Source: Lewinellaceae bacterium (GTDB lineage: Bacteria > Bacteroidota > Bacteroidia > Chitinophagales > Saprospiraceae). Taken from it: 64,000 nucleotides of DNA. The position numbers were made by a program, and so were the translations under genes. The DNA is taken from positions 310,001 through 374,000 of the forward strand of contig JACJYE010000002.1 in assembly GCA_020636255.1 (NCBI GenBank), given 5' to 3'. The stretch's first letter is position 1. The number at the start of each line of letters is the position of its first letter. Shown here piece by piece: positions 50,514-59,356 of the stretch. The notes beneath the pieces were generated by a model. That model had not been told where the DNA came from. It worked only from the letters and a program-made list of their open reading frames with translations, and searched no databases.

Positions 50514-53099
50514 ATGAGGAATAAAGCTTTACACTACTTCCACAGCAACCAAAAGCTCATTTTACAGGCCTCTCTGGCCCTTTTATTTATCGGGCTAGGC
50601 GTTTATTTCATCAGGCATGAGCGAGCGGAACTAGGCAAAGTTGCCGAATCGCTGGCCGAGGCCAGCACCGCATGGGTATTGGCGGGCATTGCTTTTGCGC
50701 TGCTCTTCTCCCTCGTTCAGGGACTGATGTACCAGTACAGTTTTCGTGCCATACACGAACATATTGGCCTGGGTATGGGCATGAGGTTGTTCCTCAAGCG
50801 CAACCTCGTAAGCGTGTTCCTGCCGGCCGGCACCCTGACGAATATTCTCTTTTTCAACCGGGAAGTGGAACGGAAAGAAGGCGTAGAGCGGACGCAGATC
50901 TATTTTGCGTCTACCATTTTTTCTATATGTTCTATCCTGTCCAGCATTATCATCGGTTTGCCGGCTTTGCTTTGGCTGTTTTTCAGTAACGGCGTTTCCG
51001 GCGGCCTGGCCATAGGCCTTTTTGCAACTATTGCGCTGATCGCTGCCCTGGGCTGGGCGGTATACAGTTTCAAGCAGGGCGGGTGGGCCCACCAGTGGGC
51101 CGAGCGCCTGGCGCCCAGCTTTTTCGACGTGCTGAAAGAATTGGAGGCGCAGGATTTCAGCCGCAAAGATTTCTGGATAGCCATCCTGCTCTCCTGCGGG
51201 ATCGAGCTGATCGGCATAACGCATCTGTACATCGCCATAGAAGCACTGGGGGCCCATGCCAACCTGGAAGTCGCCATCGTCGGGTATGGCATTGTATTGT
51301 TGCTACTCATGAGTTCCCCTTTCCTGCGAGGCATCGGGGCTATTGAGGTGGCGCTCACTTATGCGTTGACACTATATGGTTTCGACAAAGTAACGGCCAT
51401 ATCCATTACCTTTTTGTTCCGATTCTTTGAATTTTGGTCTATTCTGGTACTCGGGCTGTTGGCGCTGATAGGGCAGCGCGACAATGCGTTGCTGCGGCTG
51501 GGGCCGTCCTTCCTGCTCCTGGCCCTGGGCATTGTCAATATCCTTTCGGCCCTCACACCGGCGGCCCCGGCGAGGCTGAAGCTCCTGATGGAGTTCCTGC
51601 CTATGGAAGCGATCCATGCTTCCACTTATTTCGTGCTCGTATCCGGTATCCTGATGATGGCCCTGGCCGCATATCTGATCAGGGGTTTACGCACGGCCTG
51701 GCTGGCAGCCATAGCGCTAAGCGGGTTGTCGTTGGCAGCCCACCTGGCTAAGGGTGTAGACTACGAGGAGGCTACCATTGCACTGGCCACACTAGCTGCT
51801 TTGTGGTACCAGCGCAATCAGTATTTCATCCGCCCCGACCCACAGTTTGCCCAGCGGACGCTTTTTCCGGGGCTAGCCGCCGTAGGAGGGGTATTACTGT
51901 TCGGCCTGCTGGGGTTTCATTGGATCGGCCAGGCCCACTTTGGCACGGGCCTGAACTGGCGGCAAGCTGCCATCAGCGCACTGCGTACTTTTTTCCTGCT
52001 GGACACCGGGCTGCCGGCAGCCACCCCATTCGCACAAGAATTCACTTATGGTATGAACATCCTGGGCGCCGGCGCCATGCTGTTCTTTGCTTTCATGCTG
52101 TTACGCCCCTACATTTTCCAGGCGGAGCCGGAAGCAGAAAGCCGACAGCAGGCTCAGTCGTTGCTCGGGTTATACGGCCGTTCATCTCTCGACTATTTTA
52201 AAACCTATACCGACAAGCTACTTTTCTTTACTGCCGACGGCCAGGCTTTCGTCTCATTCCGGGCCACTTCCCAGTTTGCCGTCGCACTCGAAAACCCCGT
52301 AGCGGCAGATGCAAAACAAGTGGAAAAAGCAGTCATCGAGTTCGATGAATATTGCCGTCGCAACGGCCTACGAACCATCTATTACCGCATTCCGGAAAGT
52401 GACAGGCCCTTATACGAAAAACTGAACAAGAAACTGCTGCCCATCGGGGAAGACGCTACCGTTAACCTGGATACCTTCAACCTGCAGGGTAAAGACAAAA
52501 AGGATATGCGCAATGCCGTCAATAAGTTGGAACGGATGGGGTATACCTTCAGAGCCTACCCCCCGCCTCAAAAAGATGGCTTCCTGCAGCAGTTACGAGC
52601 GGTAAGCGACGATTGGCTACGCGACACCGGCCGCGCCGAACTGGTATTCTCTCAGGGCCTTTTTGATGAAAAAGCGTTAAAGGAGCATACCATTCTCACG
52701 GTAGAATCACAGGAAGGCAAGATCGTGAGTTTTGTCAACCAGATCCCAGATTACCGGCCCGGCGAAGCCAATTTCGACCTGATGCGAAAAACTGCCGACG
52801 CGCCAAACGGCGCTATGGACTTTCTGTTCGTAAAAATGCTGGAGTACTTCAAGGCGCAGGGATTCCACTACTGCAATCTGGGTATGGTGCCGATGTCAGG
52901 CATTGAAAAGGCGACAAATGCCCAGGAGGCTGCCCTCAAACTTGCTTATGAGCGCATCGGCCAATTCGCTCATTACCGCAGCCTGCGCGCCCACAAAGAA
53001 AAATTTGAACCGGATTGGACAATGACGTACCTGGCCTACCCTTCCACACTCGACCTGGCTTTCCTGCCCAACGCCCTGAACCAGGTGGTTGAGCTATAG
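50514..53099 (+). CDS. MprF-like phosphatidylglycerol lysyltransferase/flippase
   Basis: The 861-residue protein starts at ATG 50514. The first ~530 residues are a multi-spanning flippase-type membrane domain (UPF0104-like: LPAGTLTNILFFNREVERKE, PFLRGIGAIEVALTYALT). The C-terminal ~320 residues are a DUF2156 synthase domain (LLGLYGRSSLDYFKTYTDKL, MRNAVNKLERMGYTFRAYPP, FHYCNLGMVPMSG), a GNAT-like fold that transfers an aminoacyl group from aminoacyl-tRNA to phosphatidylglycerol. The amino acid is probably Lys or Ala but cannot be read from sequence. It reduces negative surface charge and helps against cationic peptides. Single gene, convergent with the hybrid kinase. Confidence 0.9.
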   Translation: MRNKALHYFHSNQKLILQASLALLFIGLGVYFIRHERAELGKVAESLAEASTAWVLAGIAFALLFSLVQGLMYQYSFRAIHEHIGLGMGMRLFLKRNLVSVFLPAGTLTNILFFNREVERKEGVERTQIYFASTIFSICSILSSIIIGLPALLWLFFSNGVSGGLAIGLFATIALIAALGWAVYSFKQGGWAHQWAERLAPSFFDVLKELEAQDFSRKDFWIAILLSCGIELIGITHLYIAIEALGAHANLEVAIVGYGIVLLLLMSSPFLRGIGAIEVALTYALTLYGFDKVTAISITFLFRFFEFWSILVLGLLALIGQRDNALLRLGPSFLLLALGIVNILSALTPAAPARLKLLMEFLPMEAIHASTYFVLVSGILMMALAAYLIRGLRTAWLAAIALSGLSLAAHLAKGVDYEEATIALATLAALWYQRNQYFIRPDPQFAQRTLFPGLAAVGGVLLFGLLGFHWIGQAHFGTGLNWRQAAISALRTFFLLDTGLPAATPFAQEFTYGMNILGAGAMLFFAFMLLRPYIFQAEPEAESRQQAQSLLGLYGRSSLDYFKTYTDKLLFFTADGQAFVSFRATSQFAVALENPVAADAKQVEKAVIEFDEYCRRNGLRTIYYRIPESDRPLYEKLNKKLLPIGEDATVNLDTFNLQGKDKKDMRNAVNKLERMGYTFRAYPPPQKDGFLQQLRAVSDDWLRDTGRAELVFSQGLFDEKALKEHTILTVESQEGKIVSFVNQIPDYRPGEANFDLMRKTADAPNGAMDFLFVKMLEYFKAQGFHYCNLGMVPMSGIEKATNAQEAALKLAYERIGQFAHYRSLRAHKEKFEPDWTMTYLAYPSTLDLAFLPNALNQVVEL

Positions 53100-53102
53100 A
53101 TG

Positions 53103-53114
53103 TTAAGGCCTTAA
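53103..53114. repeat. Perfect palindrome TTAAGGCCTTAA between convergent genes
   Basis: A 12-bp perfect palindrome four bases after the MprF-like stop. A short termination signal or chance. Confidence 0.3.
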
Positions 53115-53157
53115 GATTATCAGCATATTGGGCCATTCAAAAGGGAGTGCAAGGGGT

Positions 53158-55377
53158 TCAATCCAAAGAGAGGACTTCTTCGCGGACGAGACGCAGGGCT
53201 TCCGTGGCCATTTGACTAACTGTTAGCATCAAAACTGCCACCGACGTTTGATCTTCGTTGCGGGCAGCCAGTTCAAGGCTTTTCAGTTGCTGGCCTAGTG
53301 ACTGGCCCAATCCCATATAGCCAACCGTGCCTTTCATTCGATGGGCGGCAGTGGCCAGTTCGGTAAAATTTGAAGCCTGGGACGCTTTCTGCAACTGATC
53401 CAGTTCCTCAGGCAGTTGCCCCAGAAAAATCTGGGCGAGTTCCCGAATGCCGGCTATGCTATCACCAGACACTTCCATGAGGTAGTCATAGTCGATAGAA
53501 AGAGGCCCTTTCCCGGTGTCTGTTGCAGCAGCGCCGGAGAGTTCTGGCAGCTGCCGGGTGTTGCGCAATATAGCGTGGTACAGCTCTTTTTCGCGGGCAG
53601 GTTTGCTCAGGTAGTCGTTCATGCCGTAGCTGAGGCATTTTTCTCTTTCACCGGGCATGGCGTGGGCAGTCATAGCGATGATAGGCACATCCAGCTTCAG
53701 AGTATCGCGGATTTGCCGGGCCGTCGAGTAGCCGTCGAGCACGGGCATTTGTATATCCATCATCACCAGGCCGAAAGTTTGTTTTTGCAGCTCACCCAGA
53801 GCCACTTCCCCATTCTCCGCCACCACCGGCCGGATGCCCCATCGTTCCAGCATCAGTTCAATGATGCGCTGGTTCATGGGGTTATCTTCCACAAGCAGTA
53901 CCTTTAGGCCTGCTATGTTTTGCCGAAGCGACTCCAGTTCCTCCACTTCCAGTTCCTGGGAAGGGTGCTCTTCGCTGGTGGCCACGCGATAGGGGATCTC
54001 CAGATAAAAGGTGCTGCCCTGCCCTTCCCGGCTACGGGCGTATACCTTACCCTGCTGCAGTTCGGCCAATTTTCTGACGATCGACAAACCAAGCCCTGCG
54101 CCGCCATAGCGGCGGGCCATATCGCTGGCCCCCTGCTCAAAGCGCTCAAAGATACCGGGCAGTTTATCAGCGGGAATGCCGATGCCGGTGTCCTGTATTT
54201 TAAAGCTGAGCAATACCTGGCCGTCTTCTTCTTCCCGCAGGTTCTTCACCCACAGGCCGACATGCCCTTTAGCTGTGAATTTTATCGCATTGCCCAGCAG
54301 GTTGGCCAGCATCTGGGTGAGGCGGGTAGGGTCTCCGACCAATATGCCGGGGACACCCTGAAGCGGGTGGGCCCTGAAGGCAATGCCTTTGTCGCGGGCC
54401 TGTTTCTGAAACATATTGTCGAGGGAGTGCAGCAGGCTGCCAAGGCTGAAGGGTATTGATTCTATACGAACCATGCCTGCTTCGAGCTTAGACAGGTCCA
54501 GAATATCGTTGACGATGGCCAATAGCGTCTGGCTGGCCGTATGGATACCGGCAGCAAACTCCTGCTGCCGGGCTTCCAGCGAGCTGCGTTGCAGCATAGC
54601 GGAAAAGCCGAGGATAGCGTTGAGCGGCGTACGGATCTCATGGCTCATATTCGCCAGAAATTGTTCTTTGGCCAGGGCGGCGGCCTCAGCATCTTCCCGG
54701 GCATGGATGAGCTGGGCTTCAGCCTGCCGGGCCCGCCTGATTCCCCGCAGAATAATGAACGTAACCATGGCCAACACGGCCAGCCCCAACAGAGGGCTGA
54801 TGATATTGAAAAGGCGCTGACGCCTACCGGCCTGCCGGCCAAGCTCAAGGTACCGGCGGATGGCGGCCTCCTCCTGTCCCAGCAAGCTGGAGCGCAGTTC
54901 ATTCAGGGCAGCGCTCCAGCGATCCTGGCTCGCATCAATCGAGTACTGCCCGGGGCCGGCCTGTAGCCGGGCCAGCTCCACATAGGCCTCTTCAATACGC
55001 TGGTTGACGAGTGCCGTGATACTGTCGATGACGGGCAGCCCACCGGGCATCTGATCGGACAGCCGCAAAGCGGAGGCTTCCAGATGCTGTAGCTTTTCCC
55101 CGATAGCATCTGGGGAAAGGCCGGGACTGCCATCCGCAATTGTTTCCAGCGCCAGGTTGACTTCCACCATACTATCCTCCACTTCCTCGATGGCGTCAGA
55201 CAAAGCAAGAAATCGCTCCACTGCCATACGCCCCTCGTCTTTACGCTCCAACGCTTTCAGGAAATTCACCTGCATAGCGACCAGCAAAGCAGCCCCTATG
55301 GCCAGAAGCGCCAGTACCTGCAACTCGAACCGCCAGGTTTTCGGAGTTTTGAACAAGGTTTGGAACGTATCTTTCAT
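53158..55377 (-). CDS. Hybrid histidine kinase with receiver and Hpt domains
   Basis: The 739-residue protein starts at ATG 55377, 5 bases after the response-regulator stop (TTG 55386 is in frame but would overlap it). It has two membrane helices (~19-38, ~190-211) flanking a helical periplasmic sensor, then HisKA with His246 (LANMSHEIRTPLNAIL), HATPase (LANLLGNAIKFTAKG, DTGIGIPADKLPGIFERFEQ), receiver with Asp541 (VMMDIQMPVLDGYST), and Hpt with His679 (ATAAHRMKGTVGYMGL). A full His-Asp-His relay is thus in one protein. The signal is unknown. The likely final acceptor is the LytTR regulator encoded just upstream. Confidence 0.93.
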   Translation of the reverse strand: MKDTFQTLFKTPKTWRFELQVLALLAIGAALLVAMQVNFLKALERKDEGRMAVERFLALSDAIEEVEDSMVEVNLALETIADGSPGLSPDAIGEKLQHLEASALRLSDQMPGGLPVIDSITALVNQRIEEAYVELARLQAGPGQYSIDASQDRWSAALNELRSSLLGQEEAAIRRYLELGRQAGRRQRLFNIISPLLGLAVLAMVTFIILRGIRRARQAEAQLIHAREDAEAAALAKEQFLANMSHEIRTPLNAILGFSAMLQRSSLEARQQEFAAGIHTASQTLLAIVNDILDLSKLEAGMVRIESIPFSLGSLLHSLDNMFQKQARDKGIAFRAHPLQGVPGILVGDPTRLTQMLANLLGNAIKFTAKGHVGLWVKNLREEEDGQVLLSFKIQDTGIGIPADKLPGIFERFEQGASDMARRYGGAGLGLSIVRKLAELQQGKVYARSREGQGSTFYLEIPYRVATSEEHPSQELEVEELESLRQNIAGLKVLLVEDNPMNQRIIELMLERWGIRPVVAENGEVALGELQKQTFGLVMMDIQMPVLDGYSTARQIRDTLKLDVPIIAMTAHAMPGEREKCLSYGMNDYLSKPAREKELYHAILRNTRQLPELSGAAATDTGKGPLSIDYDYLMEVSGDSIAGIRELAQIFLGQLPEELDQLQKASQASNFTELATAAHRMKGTVGYMGLGQSLGQQLKSLELAARNEDQTSVAVLMLTVSQMATEALRLVREEVLSLD

Positions 55378-55382
55378 AGGTG

Positions 55383-56060
55383 TCAAACCAGGTTGATCTT
55401 TTCCATGAGCTCTTGTTTGTAATTTTCGCTCAGGGGAATGACTTCCTTATTGATGACGATCATATTCTCTGCAATACTTTCGATCTTTTCAGTGGAAACG
55501 ATGTAGGAACGGTGGCAGCGGCAAAATCGCTCGGGTGGTAATTTTTCGAGCAGGTTTTTCATGGTCAGGTGCACCATGTGCTTCCTCGCAGTTGTGTGGA
55601 TACGTACGTAATCCCCCATGGCCTCTACAAACAGGATATCAACCAGGTCGATCCGGACCAGGGTATTTTCTTCTCGGACGAAGATGTAATTCTTCTTTAC
55701 CTCCTCCACATGCTTATCTCCCAGTCGGGCAAAGGCCTGCAATAAACGCGTCAGAGAAACCGGCTTCACGATATAGTCCAGCACTTTCAGGCCGAAGGCT
55801 TCCACTGCATAATCCGGTTTGGAAGTGATCAGAATGGCAGGAGTTGAAGGCTCCAGGCATTGTAATAGTTCCAGCCCGCTCATGTCGGGCATTTCCACGT
55901 CCAGTAAAAGGACGTCGGCCTGTTCCTTTTGCAGGAACTGGTATGCTTCTATGGCGCTGCTGCACTCTCGGGCCACCGAAAACTGGGGGATATTCCGGAT
56001 CAGGCTCCTGAGGGCAGCCCTTGCCATAGGGTTGTCATCGACGATAACGCTTTTCTTCAT
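55383..56060 (-). CDS. LytTR-family response regulator
   Basis: The 225-residue regulator has a receiver (MKKSVIVDDNPMARAALRSL, phospho-acceptor Asp54 in LLLDVEMPDMSG, LITSKPDYAVEAF, YIVKPVS) and a LytTR DNA-binding domain (YIFVREENTLVRIDLVDILF, VEAMGDYVRIHT, HLTMKNLLEKLPPERFCRCH, RSYIVSTEKIESIAEN). It is the first gene of an operon with the hybrid kinase. It probably binds direct-repeat sites upstream of targets; none is obvious nearby. Confidence 0.93.
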   Translation of the reverse strand: MKKSVIVDDNPMARAALRSLIRNIPQFSVARECSSAIEAYQFLQKEQADVLLLDVEMPDMSGLELLQCLEPSTPAILITSKPDYAVEAFGLKVLDYIVKPVSLTRLLQAFARLGDKHVEEVKKNYIFVREENTLVRIDLVDILFVEAMGDYVRIHTTARKHMVHLTMKNLLEKLPPERFCRCHRSYIVSTEKIESIAENMIVINKEVIPLSENYKQELMEKINLV

Positions 56061-56218
56061 GGATCATGTGCCATCCCACACAAAATACGGCATTTTAAGC
56101 TGGAAGGCAAAGCAGGGAGCCCCTTTATCCACCCGCCGGATAGCCATTTATACCCTGGATATCTGGAAGATGAAATGTGGCCCTTTGCCGGCAACCTATC
56201 TTTACCTTGTTATACAAC

Positions 56219-56896
56219 ATGAAAACAGCTATATACATAACATCGGATGGGCGAAAGATAGCGTACAACCTCTACGGTATTCCCGGCGAATCGTCTGTGG
56301 TGTTTTTCCATGGCCTGGGTGCTTTGCGCAACAGCATTGTAGTAGACGAAGGTTGGCTGAAAGAACGGCAATGGGCCGTGATCAGTTTTGACCGCACCGG
56401 AACAGCTCCAACTGGGCCTCGCTTCGGCTATTCCCTTGAGCGTGTTGCGGATGATGCCGCGGCGTTGATACAGGCATTGGGGTGCGCACACTGTGCGGCT
56501 ATGGGTTACTCGGCAGGAGGCCTCTTTGTAATGGCCTTTGCAGCCCATTATCCCGGCCTGGTAGACCGGCTCATTCTGGTAAACCCGGCCCCGCTTTACG
56601 GCAGCCGCCGCTATCATGCAAAATTGGGCCCGGGCATGCGCCTTGCGGCCATTGCCGCTCGTTTTTCACCGGCCCTTTCGCGCTGGGCCTTTACTATATT
56701 GAGCAGCCAGCCGGGCCTGGCGAATGCCTTCTGTGATGTCGTGGCCCTGGCCCGGCCGTTTCCATTTACGCCAGGTGAGATCCGGCAGCCGGTCCACCTA
56801 TGGCAGGCGGATACCGGCCGGGCTTTCCCGCCTACAAATGTGGAACGAGATCCTGGATATATCGTTATGGTAATAAAGAAGCTGAACAATGAATAA
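56219..56896 (+). CDS. Alpha/beta hydrolase, C-terminus shortened
   Basis: The 225-residue protein starts at ATG 56219 (MKTAIYITSDGRKIAYNLYG); the frame from 56177 runs in from unrelated sequence. It has the oxyanion strand VVFFHGLGALRN, nucleophile elbow AAMGYSAGGLFVMAF, and LILVNPAPLYG. The acid is probably in VHLWQADTGRAFPPTNV. Homologs continue ~40 residues beyond this point to a final strand carrying the catalytic His (GGGH-type). Here the sequence ends ERDPGYIVMVIKKLNNE and no such His is present. Either the protein is catalytically inactive or it uses another His. The small gene that follows overlaps its last 8 bases. Confidence 0.8.
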   Translation: MKTAIYITSDGRKIAYNLYGIPGESSVVFFHGLGALRNSIVVDEGWLKERQWAVISFDRTGTAPTGPRFGYSLERVADDAAALIQALGCAHCAAMGYSAGGLFVMAFAAHYPGLVDRLILVNPAPLYGSRRYHAKLGPGMRLAAIAARFSPALSRWAFTILSSQPGLANAFCDVVALARPFPFTPGEIRQPVHLWQADTGRAFPPTNVERDPGYIVMVIKKLNNE

Positions 56897-57059
56897 AGAA
56901 AAAGCAAGAAAAACAGGCATGATCACCTTCCTGGCCGCCAGTACTATAGCTGCCATACTAGCCTATACCACCGGCTTTGGGCCGATCGCAGGCGGCCTCA
57001 TCGCCCTGGGGCTTCTGGTTTGGGGGATAACCCTTGGCATAACTGCGAGAGAAGAGTAG
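56889..57059 (+). CDS. Small membrane protein, 56 residues
   Basis: ATG 56889 overlaps the stop of the hydrolase gene (ATGAATAA), suggesting translational coupling. The product starts MNKEKARKTGMITFLAASTI and has two short hydrophobic, Gly/Ala-rich segments (FLAASTIAAILAYTTGFG and GGLIALGLLVWGITLGI) and ends ITAREE. It resembles the miniprotein at 24323-24502. Unknown function. Confidence 0.6.
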   Translation: MNKEKARKTGMITFLAASTIAAILAYTTGFGPIAGGLIALGLLVWGITLGITAREE

Positions 57060-57114
57060 CCCGCATACATCAGGTGATACCGACAGCTGGAAATGATGTA
57101 CCGTACTGCGTGCT

Positions 57115-57134
57115 GGCCTCCAAACACGCTCTAA
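57115..57134 (-). repeat. Solo repeat end GGCCTCCAAACACGCTCTAA
   Basis: The reverse complement TTAGAGCGTGTTTGGAGGCC matches the ends of the element at 25193-25275. No partner within a few hundred bases. Confidence 0.5.
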
Positions 57135-57246
57135 GCACGCACATAAATATGATCAAATTCATGGAGAGGCGGCACGCTACGAAGTAGATTTAGCGGTGTA
57201 GGGGATAACGGAGCGAATAGTCCGCAGGGAAATAATCATCATAAAA

Positions 57247-57290
57247 AGAATCATTATAAATATAATCATTCTTTTTTTAATGATTATATT
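57247..57290 (+). promoter_or_regulatory. Candidate operator of the MarR-family gene
   Basis: AGAATCATTATAAATATAATCATTCT (57247-57272, quoted in parts: AGAATCATTATA, ATATAATCATTCT) is a near-perfect dyad, followed by AATGATTATATT (57279-57290), which repeats half of it. The site lies about 90-135 bases before the MarR start. MarR proteins bind AT-rich palindromes, so autoregulation is plausible. Confidence 0.55.
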
Positions 57291-57380
57291 TCCTGCATTG
57301 TCACAGCTGTCATTTTTATCATGATTATAAAATATCGAAAAAATAACTATTTTTATTACTCACCCTGATAAACCTTGCCC

Positions 57381-57827
57381 ATGCCCTCCGCCAACTACCT
57401 ATTCAGGCTTATGGCCATAGCCCTCAAAAGGCATAGGACTTCCATCGCCGAACAGAAAGATGCCCTGGAGAAAGAAGGCTTAACCCTGCTCGATTGGGCG
57501 ATCCTGCGCAGCCTTTTTGAAAACCCCGCCGGGTCGCAGGCAGAAGTTGCCCGAGCGATCGGCAAAGCGCCATCCAATGTGCGGGCCCCTATCGAAATAC
57601 TGGAGATCAAAATGTTGGTGCAAAGAGAAGCCGATCTTGTCGACCGCAGGCATAATGTCACTTATCTTAGCCTGAATGGAGAATTACTGGTGAAAAAATT
57701 ACTTCCAACGATGGAAGCCAGTGAGAAAGCCCTTATGGAAAGACTCTCCGCTGATGAACAACGGGAATTGGAACGCTTATTAAAAAAGTGCCTGCCACAG
57801 GATAATAACAATCCGGTAAAACAATGA
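57381..57827 (+). CDS. MarR family transcriptional regulator
   Basis: The 148-residue protein starts at ATG 57381 (MPSANYLFRLMAIALKRHRT). Its winged helix has SQAEVARAIGKAPSNVRAPI (recognition) and the wing READLVDRRHNVTYLSLNGE with the typical DxR. The rest is dimerisation helices. It lies 4 bases before the SGNH hydrolase gene, which is therefore probably its regulon or partner. A dyad upstream may be its own operator. Confidence 0.88.
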   Translation: MPSANYLFRLMAIALKRHRTSIAEQKDALEKEGLTLLDWAILRSLFENPAGSQAEVARAIGKAPSNVRAPIEILEIKMLVQREADLVDRRHNVTYLSLNGELLVKKLLPTMEASEKALMERLSADEQRELERLLKKCLPQDNNNPVKQ

Positions 57828-57831
57828 TGCC

Positions 57832-58548
57832 ATGGCTTCTGACCTCCATGGGGCCAAACGCCTCAATATCTTATTCATAGGCAACAGTTATACCCATACC
57901 CACGACATGCCGGCCATCCTGCAAAAGCTGGCCCAGGCCGGAGGGGCCCAGCTCGCCTTCGAAATGCGTGCCCCCGGCGGCTGGTCGCTGGAACAGCATT
58001 ACCGCGACAAGGAAACGCTCAGGGCTATAAAAAAAGGAGGCTGGACCCATATCGTATTGCAAGACCAAAGCCAACGCGCCGCTATGCCCATTATGCGGGT
58101 GCGGCGCCAGTTCTTCCGCTATGTACGCCGGTTCAACCGCTATATCTGGTGGCAACTGGCACCAAAACCGGCGATCGTGCTCTACCTCACCTGGGGCCGC
58201 AAAGACGGCGATGCCGACAACCGGGATTACTACCCCCCCGTAGGTACCTTCGAGGGTATGACGGCCCTGCTCGCCGAACGCTACCATACAATAGCCCGTA
58301 AGATCGGCGCCGAAGCCGCTCCCGTGGGGCCCGCCTGGGCCTATGTACGCCGGCATCACCCGGAAATAGAACTCTATCAGGAAGATGGACACCACCCCAG
58401 CCCCGCTGGCTCCTACCTCGCCGCCTGCTGCTTCTACCGAACCTTATTCGGCGCAAGCCCGCAAGCGCTTGATTACGACTTTACCCTTCACCCAGCCGTG
58501 GCCGCCAAACTACGCGCCGCAGCCGGGCTGGCAGCTGTTACTTTTTAA
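57832..58548 (+). CDS. SGNH/GDSL-like hydrolase
   Basis: The 238-residue protein starts with ILFIGNSYTHTHDMPAILQK, in which Ser19 is the probable nucleophile; the second block is ALYLTWGRKDGD-like (VLYLTWGRKDGD), and the C-terminal block is LYQEDGHHPSPAGSYLAACC carrying the DxxH catalytic pair. It resembles DUF4886/SGNH esterases. No signal peptide, so the role is cytoplasmic. It is co-directional with the MarR gene (4-base spacing), which suggests control by a small ligand of the hydrolase pathway. It overlaps convergently with the next gene by 4 bases. Confidence 0.85.
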   Translation: MASDLHGAKRLNILFIGNSYTHTHDMPAILQKLAQAGGAQLAFEMRAPGGWSLEQHYRDKETLRAIKKGGWTHIVLQDQSQRAAMPIMRVRRQFFRYVRRFNRYIWWQLAPKPAIVLYLTWGRKDGDADNRDYYPPVGTFEGMTALLAERYHTIARKIGAEAAPVGPAWAYVRRHHPEIELYQEDGHHPSPAGSYLAACCFYRTLFGASPQALDYDFTLHPAVAAKLRAAAGLAAVTF

Positions 58549-59006
58549 ACGGATACCAGAATATGTATCCAATCTAATGCCATCATCAAAATTTGCTTCT
58601 GGAATTCGATAAATCCCAGGCCGGCATACCAGCACCAGACACCGGAAATAATAAAATAAATGGCCAGGTGGGTTACGAGAAATGCCCAGGTGATTGCACA
58701 AAAAACATAGATCCATCCCAGCCAGCTCATCGGGTTGGTATAGGAAAAAAATTCACTTCCTCCATCTCCTTTTACAGGCCTGTTGAATCGCCTCATGACC
58801 CGGTGTAAATGCCCTTCAAACCAAAGCGCATTGAAGCAAGGCAAAGAGAAAATGGGGAATTGCTTCCCTTTCATGCTCCGGTCGATAGCTTTCCAACGCA
58901 AGTGCACGTTCCTGGCAATACCTATTTTTAAACGCCCCAGGTTCCTGGTAGACATACCCACGTAAATGAACCGGTATCCAAACAGGGAGAATAACACTTG
59001 TTTCAC
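58545..59006 (-). CDS. GIY-YIG-type (T5orf172-like) domain fused to membrane helices
   Basis: The 153-residue protein starts at GTG 59006; ATG 58955 would remove the GIY strand. The N-terminal ~85 residues resemble the T5orf172/Mug113 GIY-YIG nuclease domain: RFIYVGMSTRN (GIY), LKIGIARNVHLRWKAIDRS (YIG and Arg), FEGHLHRVMRRFNRPVKGDG (Glu). Then follow two hydrophobic helices (GWIYVFCAITWAFLVTHLAI, YFIISGVWCWYAGLGFIEF). Such membrane-anchored GIY-YIG proteins are not common. The nuclease activity is inferred from motifs only. Confidence 0.65.
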   Translation of the reverse strand: MKQVLFSLFGYRFIYVGMSTRNLGRLKIGIARNVHLRWKAIDRSMKGKQFPIFSLPCFNALWFEGHLHRVMRRFNRPVKGDGGSEFFSYTNPMSWLGWIYVFCAITWAFLVTHLAIYFIISGVWCWYAGLGFIEFQKQILMMALDWIHILVSV

Positions 59007-59134
59007 TTATCCGTAATTGAGTGATATTTGTAATACACAAAAATAGATTCTGGATTTATATTATTAAACTTTTTGTGTCGTAATTATTGCCCTTTATATT
59101 CTGCTACCTGGCGCATACCTGCTCTGTACCATCC

Positions 59135-59285
59135 GTAACTATTCAGCATCATGGTGATTTACGGCCTGAAGCAAAATTTTGTAATCCGCCCTTCCCCTTT
59201 CAAGGGGAATGAGAAGGGGTTAGACAAGAAAAATCCTACAAAATTTTGCTTCAGGAGCATTTTAGGCTGCATGCTGAATAGTTAC
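59135..59285. mobile_element. Palindromic mobile element, intact copy (151 bp)
   Basis: Ends GTAACTATTCAGCATCATG and TGCATGCTGAATAGTTAC are inverted repeats, with inner inverted arms containing CAAAATTTTG and a central hairpin CCCCTTTC/AAGGGG (about 59190-59205). A second copy at 31799-32092 carries a MITE in its centre. It is non-coding and lies in the 350-bp gap before the M20 peptidase gene. Confidence 0.85.
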
Positions 59286-59356
59286 TACCCTCCTTTATAA
59301 AGCCCGCCCATCTGGCAGCAATACCCGTCTCGTTTTTATATTTTAGCATCAAAAAC

